From Sediminispirochaeta sp. (GTDB lineage Bacteria; Spirochaetota; Spirochaetia; B11-G9): DNA of 37,508 nt. The DNA is taken from NCBI GenBank assembly GCA_024763455.1, contig JANTFL010000013.1, positions 1 through 37,508 on the forward strand, given 5' to 3'. Of the stretch, positions 24,433 to 33,848 are shown in pieces. Both the position numbers and the translations under genes were made by a program. How positions within the stretch are numbered: position 1 is the first letter of the stretch; each line of letters opens with the position of its first letter. Below the pieces are notes generated by a model. It had not been told where the DNA came from, made no database searches, and saw only the letters and a list, made by a program, of their open reading frames with translations.

Positions 24433-26142
24433 ATGAACGAATGGTTAAAAAAATTAGTAGGTCAGCTTAAGGATTTATGGAGTAAATGGTCTACTGTACA
24501 GAAAATTATTCTTTTTACCGTAATTGGAGTAACAATTACGGGAATTGTGTTGTTATTAAGCTTCAGCTCTTCTCCGGACATGGTTCCGCTCATTTCATCT
24601 CCGATTACCGATTCCACGCAGCTTGACAGAATATCGATAGCGCTGGACAAAGAGGGTGTTGAGCATAAGATAACCGATGATGGAAGAATTTATGTAAAAG
24701 ATAAAACGACTGCCAGGAGAATGGTAGCTGTTCTAATGAGGGAAGATCTTATCCCCAAGGAAACATCTCCCTGGGATGTTTTTAAAATGGACCGGTGGAG
24801 TCTAACGGATTTTGAGCGTAATGTAAATTTACGGGAAGCCATAACAAAAAATCTTGAACAGCATATAGAGGCTCTTGATGATGTTGATTCTGCAAAGGTA
24901 ACTCTGGTATTACCGGAGGATAAACTTTTTACTGAAGATCAGAATCCCGTATCGGCTTCAATTATCATTACCCCAAAACCAGGTTCGGATATCACTTCCA
25001 ACAGGAAGAAAATTGAGGGTATTGTCAAACTTGTCAAATTTGCAGTGGAAGGTTTGTCTGATGATAATCTGGTAATCTCAGATCAGAGCGGTGTGGTCTT
25101 GAACGATTTTGCTGATCTTGCCGATTTTGATCGCCTGGAACTTTCAAAACGGCAGTTGAAAGAGAAGAGTGATCTTGAGAATCAGTACAAGAAACAGATC
25201 TTTTCAGAACTGGCTCAGATATTTGGCCCTGACAGGGTAAGTATTCTAAAGGTGGATATTGCTCTTGATTTTAACAAGGAGACAGTAAAGACAGAGGAAC
25301 ATTATCCTATCGTAACCAAAGAGGATAATCCCTCCACCCCTTACGATGAATCAAGTTACGTACTGTCGATTTCCCGGTCAACGGAGAAAACATCAGAGAG
25401 TTTTAAAGGAACGGGCTTTAATCCTGAAGGACCTCCCGGCCAGGAAGGGCAGACTCCTCCTGCATACAAACAACTGGATAATCTTGTCGGTAATTATCAA
25501 AAAGACTCAACGATCCAGAATGAAGAGGTAAATACAAGAAATATTGTGGAGGAAAAAAGTCCCTGGACAATCAAGCGTATCACCATTGGAGCAGCTTTGG
25601 ATGGGACGTGGAAAAGGGAGTTCGACGATAAAGGGATTCTTCAGGTTGAGAAAAATGGAAGCATTAAGCGAAGCTATACACCTGTTCCCGAAGATCAGTT
25701 GAAAAAAGCTAAAACCCTCGTTGAACATGCAATCGGATTTGACAAGAAACGGGGGGATTCGGTATCAGTGGAGACCCTTCAGTTTGACAGATCTGCTCAA
25801 TTCAGGTTAGAGGATGAAAAGTATAAAGCTCAGCAGCGGCTGCAGCAGACGATAATCTTTTCAATAATTGGTGTTGCTGTTCTTATCGTTGCGTTTATCA
25901 TATTCAGAATAATTTCCAGAGAAATGGAACGCAGAAGGCGGCTGAGAGAGGAAGAGCTTGCACGGCAGCACCAGATGATGCGAGAGGCTGCACTCAAGAG
26001 TGCAGAGGAAGAGGAGATGGATGTTGCAATGTCCGTTGAAGAGCGGGCCCGGATGGAGATGCAGGAGAATGCTATAAATATGGCCAGAGAACATCCGGAA
26101 GATGTAGCTCAGCTGATTAGAACCTGGCTGGTGGAGGAATAG
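24433..26142 (+). CDS. fliF: Flagellar MS-ring protein FliF
   Basis: FliF forms the MS ring in the inner membrane, the first structure built in the basal body. The 569-residue protein has two membrane segments, at about residues 25-45 (IILFTVIGVTITGIVLLLSF) and 475-495 (TIIFSIIGVAVLIVAFIIF). Between them are ring-building domains with the signature REAITKNLEQHIEALDDVDSAKVTLVLPED and VEGLSDDNLVISDQSG. The C-terminal cytoplasmic tail (about 500-569) ends in NMAREHPEDVAQLIRTWLVEE, the part that binds FliG. Length is typical. The stop is followed directly by the fliG ATG. Confidence 0.97.
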   Translation: MNEWLKKLVGQLKDLWSKWSTVQKIILFTVIGVTITGIVLLLSFSSSPDMVPLISSPITDSTQLDRISIALDKEGVEHKITDDGRIYVKDKTTARRMVAVLMREDLIPKETSPWDVFKMDRWSLTDFERNVNLREAITKNLEQHIEALDDVDSAKVTLVLPEDKLFTEDQNPVSASIIITPKPGSDITSNRKKIEGIVKLVKFAVEGLSDDNLVISDQSGVVLNDFADLADFDRLELSKRQLKEKSDLENQYKKQIFSELAQIFGPDRVSILKVDIALDFNKETVKTEEHYPIVTKEDNPSTPYDESSYVLSISRSTEKTSESFKGTGFNPEGPPGQEGQTPPAYKQLDNLVGNYQKDSTIQNEEVNTRNIVEEKSPWTIKRITIGAALDGTWKREFDDKGILQVEKNGSIKRSYTPVPEDQLKKAKTLVEHAIGFDKKRGDSVSVETLQFDRSAQFRLEDEKYKAQQRLQQTIIFSIIGVAVLIVAFIIFRIISREMERRRRLREEELARQHQMMREAALKSAEEEEMDVAMSVEERARMEMQENAINMAREHPEDVAQLIRTWLVEE

Positions 26143-27177
26143 ATGGCAAAAGTAGAAACAGGAAAGAAAAAGGTAAGCAAGGAGTTGAGCGGCCGCCAAA
26201 AAGCTGCAATTTTCCTTGTTACTCTGGGTTCGGAGATATCTGCTGAAATATTCAATCACCTCAGGGAAGACGAGATTGAAACGTTAACTTTTGAAATCGC
26301 CAGACTGGATAACGTAGAACCCGATGAAAGAGACAGGGTCCTTATGGAGTTCAAAGAACTGATGATGGCCCAGGACTTTATCACTTCCGGCGGTATCGAA
26401 TATGCCAGAGAGCTTCTGGAAAAGTCGCTGGGATCCCAGAGGGCAGTTGATATAATAAACCGCCTGACCAGCAGTTTACAGGTCCGGCCCTTTGATTTTA
26501 TCCGGAGAACTGATCCTGCACATCTTTTAAACTTTATTCAGCAGGAACATCCCCAGACGATTGCCCTGATACTTGCCTATCTGGAACCGGCCAAGGCTTC
26601 GATAATTCTTGGGTCACTGCCCCATGAGATACAGTCAGATGTAGCGAAACGGATTGCCACTATGGATCGGACGTCTCCGGAAGTTCTCAGGGAGGTAGAA
26701 CGCGTTCTTGAGAAAAAACTCTCAACACTTTCCAGTGAAGATTTCACAGCTGCTGGTGGTGTTGAGAATATTGTTGAGATACTGAACCTTGTGGACCGGT
26801 CTACAGAGAAACTGATCATAGAATCTCTGGAAGAAGAAGATCCTGAACTGGCCGAGGACATCAAAAAGCGGATGTTTGTATTCGAAGATATTGTACTTCT
26901 TGATGACAGAGCAATACAGAAGGTTCTTAGAGAGGTTGATACCGGGGAACTTGCCAAAGCCCTCAGAGGTGTTGATGCAGAAGTACAGGATAAGATTTTT
27001 AAGAATATGTCTAAGCGTGCTGCTGCTCTGCTGAAGGAAGAGATGGAGTATATGGGGCCGATCAGGCTGAAGGATGTAGAAGAAACGCAGCAGAAGATTG
27101 TTTCTATTATACGTAAGCTTGAAGATTCCGGTGAGATTGTCGTTGCACGATCAGGTGAAGATGAGATGGTTGTTTAA
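26143..27177 (+). CDS. fliG: Flagellar motor switch protein FliG
   Basis: FliG is the C-ring protein that receives torque from MotA. The 344-residue product has the N-terminal FliF-binding domain (GRQKAAIFLVTLGSEISAEIF), the middle domain with the EHPQTIALILAYLEP motif, and the C-terminal domain with charged torque helix residues near LDDRAIQKVLREVDTGELAKALRG. Length fits. It begins with no gap after fliF. Some spirochaetes carry two fliG genes; this copy, with full domains and in the operon behind fliF, is the motor one. Confidence 0.97.
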   Translation: MAKVETGKKKVSKELSGRQKAAIFLVTLGSEISAEIFNHLREDEIETLTFEIARLDNVEPDERDRVLMEFKELMMAQDFITSGGIEYARELLEKSLGSQRAVDIINRLTSSLQVRPFDFIRRTDPAHLLNFIQQEHPQTIALILAYLEPAKASIILGSLPHEIQSDVAKRIATMDRTSPEVLREVERVLEKKLSTLSSEDFTAAGGVENIVEILNLVDRSTEKLIIESLEEEDPELAEDIKKRMFVFEDIVLLDDRAIQKVLREVDTGELAKALRGVDAEVQDKIFKNMSKRAAALLKEEMEYMGPIRLKDVEETQQKIVSIIRKLEDSGEIVVARSGEDEMVV

Positions 27178-27202
27178 TTCCATAGATTAAGGAGGAAGTC
27201 CA

Positions 27203-28111
27203 TTGGCAAAAAATGTATTTCGATCTGCAGAGGTTAAAACCCTGTCGGACAAAGTTATTATTGAATCTCCTTTTATGGAAATCGAGGATGTGGAAGAAAC
27301 TCCTGTAATGGAGGAATACACCGGACCTACCGCCGATGACCTGAGACGTGAAGCAGAGCTTTTTAAGCAGCAGTGGGAGAAAGAGAAAGAAGACATGATC
27401 GCCTCCGCACAGGCAAAGGCTGATGAAATAATCAGGGATGCTGAGCAGAAGGCTTTTGAAGAAGTAAAACTTAAAACCGATGAAGCACAGATTATTCGGC
27501 AGGAAGCTGAAGATGAGGCTTTAAGGATCCGGACAGAAGCACGGAATGAAGCTGATGAACTAAAGGAAAAAACACTATCCGAGCTGGATGAAATCAGGAG
27601 CAAGGCTGAATCAGAGGGTTTTGAGAAAGGAAGGGAAGAGGGGTTCGAGGTTGGTAAGCAGGAAGTTGAAAGACTGATTAAACAGCTTCATGGAATGTTG
27701 GACAAGATTATTGAAAAACGAAATGAAATTATCGATGAAACTGAAACCCAGTTGATAAATCTGGTTCTTATGATTGCCAAGAAGGTAATCAAGGTTATAT
27801 CCGAAAATCAGAAGAATGTTGTTATCAATAATGTGATCCAGGCTTTGCGAAAACTGAAAAGCAGAGGTGAAGTCCTTATCAGGGTTAATCTGGAAGATGT
27901 TGAGCTCACCTCCGAGCATGTCAAGGATTTTATGCGGATGGTTGAGAATGTCAGATCTGTTACTGTTGTGGAGGATTCCACTGTAGATAAAGGCGGATGC
28001 ATTATTGAATCCGACTTTGGAGAGATTGATGCGAGGATCTCTTCACAGTTGTCGGAGATAGAAGAGAAAATTCTGGAACTGGTACCTATTAAAAGCAGAG
28101 GTGAGAAGTAA
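27203..28111 (+). CDS. fliH: Flagellar assembly protein FliH
   Basis: FliH is the stator of the flagellar type III ATPase and controls FliI. The 302-residue protein has a long charged coiled coil (about 55-145, Ala/Glu/Lys rich, for example RQEAEDEALRIRTEARNEAD), then GFEKGREEGFEVGKQEVERL with Gly-spaced repeats of GxxxG type, as known in FliH, and a C-terminal FliH/VirE-type domain (LVLMIAKKVIKVISENQ to GGCIIESDFGEIDARIS). The start is TTG 27203 with AAGGAGGAAG upstream. It precedes fliI by 21 bases in the normal order. Confidence 0.93.
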   Translation: MAKNVFRSAEVKTLSDKVIIESPFMEIEDVEETPVMEEYTGPTADDLRREAELFKQQWEKEKEDMIASAQAKADEIIRDAEQKAFEEVKLKTDEAQIIRQEAEDEALRIRTEARNEADELKEKTLSELDEIRSKAESEGFEKGREEGFEVGKQEVERLIKQLHGMLDKIIEKRNEIIDETETQLINLVLMIAKKVIKVISENQKNVVINNVIQALRKLKSRGEVLIRVNLEDVELTSEHVKDFMRMVENVRSVTVVEDSTVDKGGCIIESDFGEIDARISSQLSEIEEKILELVPIKSRGEK

Positions 28112-28132
28112 CCGCCGCAAAGGGAGGGGTTC

Positions 28133-29464
28133 ATGTTGTTTGAAAAGTACGAATCAGTAGTAGAAGAGATTGATCCCATCAAGTACACCGGAGTAGTAAG
28201 CAAGGTCCAGGGGCTTATGATTGAAAGTTTCGGGCCCCAGGTAGTAATTGGGGAGATGTGCCATATCGTTGTCCCCTTTAAAGACGAGGTAGTCCCTGCG
28301 GAAGTAGTAGGTTTTAACGGTAAGCATGTTCAACTGATGCCTTTCGGTAATATGGAGGGGATTGAACCAGGCTGTACAGTAATTGCTCTTGGCGAAAGTA
28401 TGAAGATACATGTATCGGAGCGGCTTCTTGGAAGGGTTCTGGACAGTATGGGCAAACCGATGGATGGGAAAGGTTCTCTGGGTTCTGTTGAATATTTCTC
28501 TGTCAGTAATCCCCCTCCTGATGTCTTAAAAAGAAGGAAAATAACTGAAAGGATGATAACAGGGGTGAGGGCAATAGATGCAATGACCCCCGTCGGAAAA
28601 GGACAGCGGATTGGCATATTTTCCGGGAGCGGTGTAGGAAAGTCTACGCTTCTTGGCATGATTGCCCGTAATGCAAAGGCCGATGTAAACGTTATTGCAC
28701 TGATCGGGGAACGGGGAAGAGAGGTACGGGAGTTTATCGAATCTGATCTGGGACCGGAGGGGCTTGAACGTTCAGTTATCATTGTTTCAACAAGTGATAC
28801 CCCCCCCCTTGCAAGGGTCAAAGGTGCTTACGTTGCAACAGCAGTAGCAGAGTATTTCAGGGATCAGGGGAAGGATGTAATGCTGCTTTTTGACTCAGTG
28901 ACCCGTTTTGCCAGGTCTCAGCGGGAGATAGGGCTGGCAGTGGGTGAACCTCCGGCAACAAGAGGGTTTACACCTTCGGTATTTTCCATTCTTCCGAAAC
29001 TTCTGGAGCGCTGCGGTACCTCTGATAAGGGTACGATTACAGGATTCTATACAATCCTTGTAGATGGCGATGATATGGATGAACCGATATCAGATAATGT
29101 GAGAGGTATACTTGACGGCCATATAATTCTCAGCAGAAAACTTGCCGAGAGCTATCATTATCCTGCTATTGACGTTCTTAACTCACTTTCCCGACTTACA
29201 ACAAAAATAACGCCATTTGAAGAACAGCAGGTAGTCGGTCATATCCGGAAGCTGCTTGCGGTTTACACCGAGGCAGAGGACCTGATCAATGTCGGGGCTT
29301 ATGCTGAAGGAAGTAATCCGGATATTGACCTGGCCATTGAGAAGATCGGGGAGATACGTGAGTTCCTTCAGCAGAAAATTGAAGAGAACAGTCCGTTAAA
29401 AGATACTCTTGTCAGGGCATTTGAAATAGCGGGGGTAGAGATAAATGAAGCGGTTTCAGTTTAA
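28133..29464 (+). CDS. fliI: Flagellum-specific ATPase FliI
   Basis: FliI is the ATPase of the flagellar type III export apparatus, related to F1-ATPase beta. The 443-residue protein has the Walker A GSGVGKST at residues 165-172, IGERGREVREFIE, Walker B VMLLFDSVTRFARSQRE, and the family segment GEPPATRGFTPSVFSILPKLLERCG. The N-terminal beta-barrel is present (about 1-85). Length is typical. GGGAGGGG precedes ATG 28133. It overlaps fliJ by 20 bases. Confidence 0.97.
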   Translation: MLFEKYESVVEEIDPIKYTGVVSKVQGLMIESFGPQVVIGEMCHIVVPFKDEVVPAEVVGFNGKHVQLMPFGNMEGIEPGCTVIALGESMKIHVSERLLGRVLDSMGKPMDGKGSLGSVEYFSVSNPPPDVLKRRKITERMITGVRAIDAMTPVGKGQRIGIFSGSGVGKSTLLGMIARNAKADVNVIALIGERGREVREFIESDLGPEGLERSVIIVSTSDTPPLARVKGAYVATAVAEYFRDQGKDVMLLFDSVTRFARSQREIGLAVGEPPATRGFTPSVFSILPKLLERCGTSDKGTITGFYTILVDGDDMDEPISDNVRGILDGHIILSRKLAESYHYPAIDVLNSLSRLTTKITPFEEQQVVGHIRKLLAVYTEAEDLINVGAYAEGSNPDIDLAIEKIGEIREFLQQKIEENSPLKDTLVRAFEIAGVEINEAVSV

Positions 29465-29879
29465 TCTTGAAAAGGTTCTTACCCTCAGGGAGAACAATGA
29501 AAAAAACTGGAAGATTAAACTAGGAGAAGTGGTCAGTAAGGTGAATAGCGTCAGAGGGGAGATGAAACGTATAGAGCAATCTCACCGGCAGCATTTTAAG
29601 GATTTCAGCCTGGAGAAAGAGGGATTGGAGTATCTCAAGGTTTCCGAACTTTTCTTTAGAAAAATGGAGAAGGACTTGAAGATTCTGGATGAAAGGCTGG
29701 AGGAACTGATCCTAGAAAGGGAAGAAATACAGAAAGAATACATAAAAGCTTCCAATGAAAGAAAGGTTATAGCAAAACTGAAAGAGCGTAGAGAAGCTGA
29801 GTATTATAAGGAACAGAAACTTTCGGAAATTAAGGAAATTGATGATCTTACAACGGGAGTTTATGGAAGAGCCAGGTAG
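29445..29879 (+). CDS. fliJ: Flagellar export chaperone-like protein FliJ
   Basis: FliJ is the small coiled-coil stalk that connects FliI with FlhA. The 144-residue product starts FQFNLEKVLTLRENNEKNWKIKLG, the N-terminal pattern common in FliJ, and is then a nearly uninterrupted charged helix (MEKDLKILDERLEELILEREEIQKEY has heptad Leu/Ile spacing). Sequence identity in this family is low, so the context behind fliI carries weight. It starts 20 bases before the fliI stop. It corresponds in place to the gene called flbA in Borrelia. Confidence 0.9.
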   Translation: MKRFQFNLEKVLTLRENNEKNWKIKLGEVVSKVNSVRGEMKRIEQSHRQHFKDFSLEKEGLEYLKVSELFFRKMEKDLKILDERLEELILEREEIQKEYIKASNERKVIAKLKERREAEYYKEQKLSEIKEIDDLTTGVYGRAR

Positions 29880-29914
29880 AAAGAATCAGGTTTGAAGATC
29901 AGGAGGAGGAAAAA

Positions 29915-30526
29915 TTGGCTGGTGCAACAGGTGCAGGATTCAGGATACTGCTGCTTATATTACTGATAATACTACTTTTTTTAGGTGGTCTCCTCTGGTT
30001 TGATTATCTGGGACTCGTCGATGTTAGAGCGAAATTCGCTCCGGTGCTTTCTCTTGTAGGGGTATCTACACCGGAAAAGATCGAGAATTCAGAAGATCTG
30101 CTTCTCCTGGAAAAAGCGAGAATTAAAAAGCAGGTTGCCGCTTTGGATCTAAGAGAAGAATCATTGAATAAGAGAGAAGAAGAGGTCGTAACGAAGGAAA
30201 ATGAGATAAAAGAAAAGGTTGAAACCCTGGATGAGAGAGAAAAAGCTCTTGAAGAAAAAGAAAAATCGTTTAATGAACGGGCAAAAGAGTACGAAAATAG
30301 AGATAAGAACCTGCGGCAGGCGTCAGCGTATTACACAGGGATGCCTCCGGAAGCTGCGGTTTCACAGCTTTTGGAGATGGAGGATCAGGACGTCATAGAT
30401 ATATTGCGGGTTACGGAGGAGCTGGCCCGGGAAGCGGGAACAGACTCTATAGTTTCGTACTGGTTATCACTGATGCCCTCAGACAGGGCTGCGGTGATAA
30501 GCAGAAAGATGATTAAAAAACCTTAG
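29915..30526 (+). CDS. flbB: Periplasmic flagellar collar protein FlbB
   Basis: The 203-residue product has one N-terminal membrane segment (about 9-30, FRILLLILLIILLFLGGLLWF) followed by a coiled coil (about 65-135, repeated Lys/Glu runs such as LDEREKALEEKEKSF) and a C-terminal helical domain similar to MgtE-N (MPPEAAVSQLLEMEDQDVIDILR). FlbB is a spirochaete-specific component of the collar around the periplasmic flagellar motor. The start is TTG 29915 with AGGAGGAGG just before it. Position between fliJ and fliK is the same as in Borrelia (flbA-flbB-flbC). The mapping to FlbB rests on layout and order rather than motif. Confidence 0.88.
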   Translation: MAGATGAGFRILLLILLIILLFLGGLLWFDYLGLVDVRAKFAPVLSLVGVSTPEKIENSEDLLLLEKARIKKQVAALDLREESLNKREEEVVTKENEIKEKVETLDEREKALEEKEKSFNERAKEYENRDKNLRQASAYYTGMPPEAAVSQLLEMEDQDVIDILRVTEELAREAGTDSIVSYWLSLMPSDRAAVISRKMIKKP

Positions 30527-30544
30527 GGCTTTTGAGGAGAAAAA

Positions 30545-31771
30545 TTGCATCGAATTCAAGTCAATTCAGTACCAGTTTCACCATCGGAAGGAAATAAAAG
30601 TTCCAGACCTGAGCAGAAGGTCAAAGGTGAAAAATTTGATGCTGTAATGGAGAAGGCAAAAGGTAAAACCGGAGCAGATGCTCTCTCCCCGGGTAACCCA
30701 GACAGATCTCCGAAGAAAAAACTCACAACCAAAAAAGCTGCAGAAAGAGCGGATTCTGGATTGCGAGTAAAAGAAAAGAAAACTCCGATAACTAAAAAAG
30801 CTTCTGACAAAACAGAAAAAGGTGCCTTAAACCGTTCTGCTGGCAGTTTGAATCAGCTGAAGGGAAGGATCCCGGATCATGATCGGACGGAAAAGATACC
30901 TAAAGATGCCGGGATTACCAGCCCGGGAAAGGTAAAGGATATAAAAAAATCTGAATCACCCAGGGAAGCGGGGACACATAAAAAGAATGATCTGAAAGAA
31001 AAACCTGTAGATTCTCAGTCTACAGTGCTGTTTTCCGAACCTGCGGTACAGAAAGTGACTTCTCCTAAAGAGCATAAGCTGTCCGCTAAACGGGCAGAAG
31101 CAGTAGGGGAAAAGAAAGAAGAAACCGGAAAAAAAGATTTAAAGCAGGCTGCGAGGAGTAAAATTCTGGACTTAAGAACTCCTTCAGAAAAACAATCATC
31201 TGCTATAAAGAACAATTTTACCGGAGATAACCCATCAAGCGGTGACAGTGGGAAGAGCACTCCGGAACAGAGCAGTGCACCCCAGGTCGTAACGCTTACT
31301 GCAAAGGGAGATGTTTCGTTTCAATCGCAGTTTTTAGGAGAAATGGAACCTAAAACAGTTCTTTTAAACGAGCTGCATGACACGTTAAACGACAAGATTG
31401 TAAAACAGTCAAACATTATTCTTAAAGACGGCGATGCAGGGGAAATCAGGCTGATATTGAAACCGGAGAGTCTGGGAAAGGTTAGAATCCGTCTGCATAT
31501 GGATGAAAATAATCTTTCCGGAAAAATATTTGTAGACAGTGCAGCAGTAAAAGAAGTCTTTGAACAGAATATGTTCCGGTTGGAAAGAGCGTTTTCCGAG
31601 AATGGTTTCTCCATGGGGTCCCTTGATGTATCTGTAGGGGATAAAGGAAGCGGAAAATCAAAAGAGAACAATACGTTAGTGTCAGAAAAGACTATAAAAA
31701 TAATCGAAGATTCAATCCCGAGGATTGATGAGGATGTCTATTCCAGCAATGTAATAGACTTAGTGGTTTAG
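30545..31771 (+). CDS. fliK: Flagellar hook-length control protein FliK
   Basis: The 408-residue protein is mostly low-complexity and rich in Lys, Ser and Glu (about 1-250), as expected of the unfolded ruler part of FliK. The C-terminal Flg_hook domain is seen from about 275 to 365: NIILKDGDAGEIRLILKPESLGKVRIRLHMDENNLSGKIFVDSA, of which LKPESLGKVRIRL is the family signature. It measures the hook and switches export specificity. The start is TTG 30545 with TTGAGGAG upstream. It lies where Borrelia has flbC/fliK and T. pallidum has tap1, directly before flgD. Confidence 0.9.
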   Translation: MHRIQVNSVPVSPSEGNKSSRPEQKVKGEKFDAVMEKAKGKTGADALSPGNPDRSPKKKLTTKKAAERADSGLRVKEKKTPITKKASDKTEKGALNRSAGSLNQLKGRIPDHDRTEKIPKDAGITSPGKVKDIKKSESPREAGTHKKNDLKEKPVDSQSTVLFSEPAVQKVTSPKEHKLSAKRAEAVGEKKEETGKKDLKQAARSKILDLRTPSEKQSSAIKNNFTGDNPSSGDSGKSTPEQSSAPQVVTLTAKGDVSFQSQFLGEMEPKTVLLNELHDTLNDKIVKQSNIILKDGDAGEIRLILKPESLGKVRIRLHMDENNLSGKIFVDSAAVKEVFEQNMFRLERAFSENGFSMGSLDVSVGDKGSGKSKENNTLVSEKTIKIIEDSIPRIDEDVYSSNVIDLVV

Positions 31772-31784
31772 CGGAGGAGTTAAG

Positions 31785-32234
31785 ATGGATTTTACAGCTG
31801 TACTTTCAGCTTCAGATCAGGCGAAGGTCAACATGCAGGTTAATACCCTGAACAAGTCATTAAACGGAGGAAAAGTTACATCCAGAAATCTGGGTAAGGA
31901 TGATTTTTTAAAGATTTTAATTACCCAGCTAAGTTATCAGGATCCGACAAAACCTTTGGAGGATAAAGAATTCATCTCCCAAATGGCGCAATTTTCATCT
32001 CTGGAACAGATGACTAACATGAGCAACAATTTTTCCAATCTATCGGGAATGCTTGTACAGAGCAATGCACTGAATCTGCTCGGTAAAAATGTGGAGATTA
32101 CTTCCGGGGAAACCATTATAAGAGGGGTTGTTGAGGAAATAACAGGAAGAGATCATCCTCAGATTAAGGTAAATGGGAAATACTACGATTTCAATGATGT
32201 AGATAAGATAACGAACAAGGAGGCCGCATTATGA
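31785..32234 (+). CDS. flgD: Hook assembly scaffold protein FlgD
   Basis: FlgD caps the growing hook. The 149-residue product has the family segment [41 protein letters not shown] and a following helical region. The C-terminal part (about 100-149) is short and contains [17 protein letters not shown]. The large Tudor/FnIII part of enterobacterial FlgD is missing, which is also the case in other spirochaetes, as far as I recall. GGAGGAG precedes ATG 31785. The TGA overlaps the flgE ATG by four bases. Confidence 0.94.
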   Translation: MDFTAVLSASDQAKVNMQVNTLNKSLNGGKVTSRNLGKDDFLKILITQLSYQDPTKPLEDKEFISQMAQFSSLEQMTNMSNNFSNLSGMLVQSNALNLLGKNVEITSGETIIRGVVEEITGRDHPQIKVNGKYYDFNDVDKITNKEAAL

Positions 32235-33616
32235 TGAGATCATTGTACTCTGGTGTATCAGGCTTACAGAATCATCAGATAAGAATGGATGTAATTGGTA
32301 ATAACATTTCCAATATAAATACAGTCGGATTTAAAAAAGGAAGGGTAACCTTTCAGGATATGCTTTCCCAGACGATGTCAGGTTCCGCTCAGCCTACCGA
32401 AGAACTGGGCGGGGTAAATCCCAAACAGGTCGGACTGGGTATGACGGTCGCAGCTATAGATACTATCCACACTCAGGGATCCATGCAGACTACCGGAGTA
32501 ATGACTGATGTTGCAATTCAGGGAAATGGTTTCTTTGTGATGAAAAACGGTGCCAAGGAGTTTTACACCAGAGCCGGTGCTTTCGGACTTGATGAAAACG
32601 GTACTCTGGTTAATCCTGCAAACGGAATGAGGGTTCAAGGCTGGATGGCTGAAAAAATAGACGGCAATGAATATATCAATACCGCAGCGGATGTTCAGGA
32701 TCTTGTTATTCCTGTTGGAAGCAAGGATCCTGCAGGAGCAACTTCAGAAGTCGATCTTGCATGTAATCTGGATAAAAGGACTGAGGTTATTCAGCCCGGT
32801 GCAACAGCAGGAGATATAAAAAAGGGGACCTGGAGTATCGACAAAACCATATACGATACCTTTGGAAATACCCATAAAATGAGAATTGATTTTACCAAGA
32901 TCCCCAACACAGAAAATCAGTGGCAGGGAACAGTTGTCATCGATCCTGATGCTGAAACACCGACAAATACAACAGCGGGGATTGGAGCTGCAGGAAACAC
33001 AAATAACTTTACCGTTACTTTCTCCAACCTTGGAGTACTGCAGTCTGCAACAGACACACAGGGAGCAGTAGTCAATAACGGTGCTTTGGCTGTGAACGTA
33101 GGGTTTGATGTTCCCAATACAGCTCCCGATGCAGCAGGAGCTCAAATAAGGCAGACGTTTGCCCTCAAGCTTGGAGAGGTCGGGAGTGTCGTTCAGTCAA
33201 TGACTCAGTTTGCAGAGAAGAGTTCTACCAAAGCATTCAAACAGAACGGCTATCCAATGGGGTATCTTGAAAATTTCAAGATTGATCAATCCGGCCAGAT
33301 AACAGGAGTTTATTCAAATGGTACGAACAGACTTCTGGGACAGCTTGCTCTGGCAAGTTTTACAAATCCCGGAGGTTTGGAGAAAGCCGGAGAGAGTACC
33401 TATGTGGTATCCAACAATTCAGGAGATCCGAATATTAGCAATTCCGGTGTGGCTGGTAAAGGAAAACTTATAGCGGGTGCTTTGGAGATGAGTAATGTAG
33501 ATCTGGCTGAAGAATTTACCAACATGATTGTAACCCAGCGTGGTTTTCAGGCTAATTCCAAAACAATAACCACGTCGGATCAGATGCTTCAGGAACTTCT
33601 CACCCTTAAAAGGTAG
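32231..33616 (+). CDS. flgE: Flagellar hook protein FlgE, spirochaetal cross-linking type
   Basis: FlgE forms the hook of the periplasmic flagellum. The 461-residue protein has the N-terminal [37 protein letters not shown] (family helix with GNNISN) and the C-terminal helix [25 protein letters not shown]. The single cysteine is Cys178 in DLACNLDKR and Lys165 lies 13 residues before it in VGSKDPA. In Treponema denticola, Cys178 and Lys165 form the lysinoalanine bond that links hook subunits, and the spacing and numbering here are the same if counted from the first ATG. The stop of flgD overlaps the start; a second ATG at 32234 would reduce the numbers by one. The tail of 461 residues is standard. 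Confidence 0.97.
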   Translation: MMRSLYSGVSGLQNHQIRMDVIGNNISNINTVGFKKGRVTFQDMLSQTMSGSAQPTEELGGVNPKQVGLGMTVAAIDTIHTQGSMQTTGVMTDVAIQGNGFFVMKNGAKEFYTRAGAFGLDENGTLVNPANGMRVQGWMAEKIDGNEYINTAADVQDLVIPVGSKDPAGATSEVDLACNLDKRTEVIQPGATAGDIKKGTWSIDKTIYDTFGNTHKMRIDFTKIPNTENQWQGTVVIDPDAETPTNTTAGIGAAGNTNNFTVTFSNLGVLQSATDTQGAVVNNGALAVNVGFDVPNTAPDAAGAQIRQTFALKLGEVGSVVQSMTQFAEKSSTKAFKQNGYPMGYLENFKIDQSGQITGVYSNGTNRLLGQLALASFTNPGGLEKAGESTYVVSNNSGDPNISNSGVAGKGKLIAGALEMSNVDLAEEFTNMIVTQRGFQANSKTITTSDQMLQELLTLKR

Positions 33617-33645
33617 GAGTAGAAGATAATGTATAGGGAGAAGGT

Positions 33646-33843
33646 ATGATAGAAGTTACCACCCTGAGCGGTAAGATTTACTATGTAAATCCCCATCAGA
33701 TAGAGTACATCGAATGTAATCCGGACACAACTTTTATCATGCTTTCCGGTAAAAGGCTGATTGTGAAAGAGGACTATGATACGGTTTTTAATAGAATAGT
33801 TGAGTATAGAAAATTGATCGGCGCATTCAAGAACGAGGAGTAG
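33646..33843 (+). CDS. flbD: Flagellar protein FlbD
   Basis: This 65-residue protein matches the small FlbD family, found between flgE and motA in spirochaetes and other bacteria with similar operons. It has the pattern MIEVTTLSGKIYYVNPHQIEYIE, an aromatic-rich beta hairpin, and TFIMLSGKRLIVKEDYDTVFNRIVEYR, the family C-terminus. It has no membrane segment. Its molecular role is not well defined. AGGGAGAAGG precedes the ATG. motA follows after five bases. Confidence 0.93.
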   Translation: MIEVTTLSGKIYYVNPHQIEYIECNPDTTFIMLSGKRLIVKEDYDTVFNRIVEYRKLIGAFKNEE

Positions 33844-33848
33844 GATTA

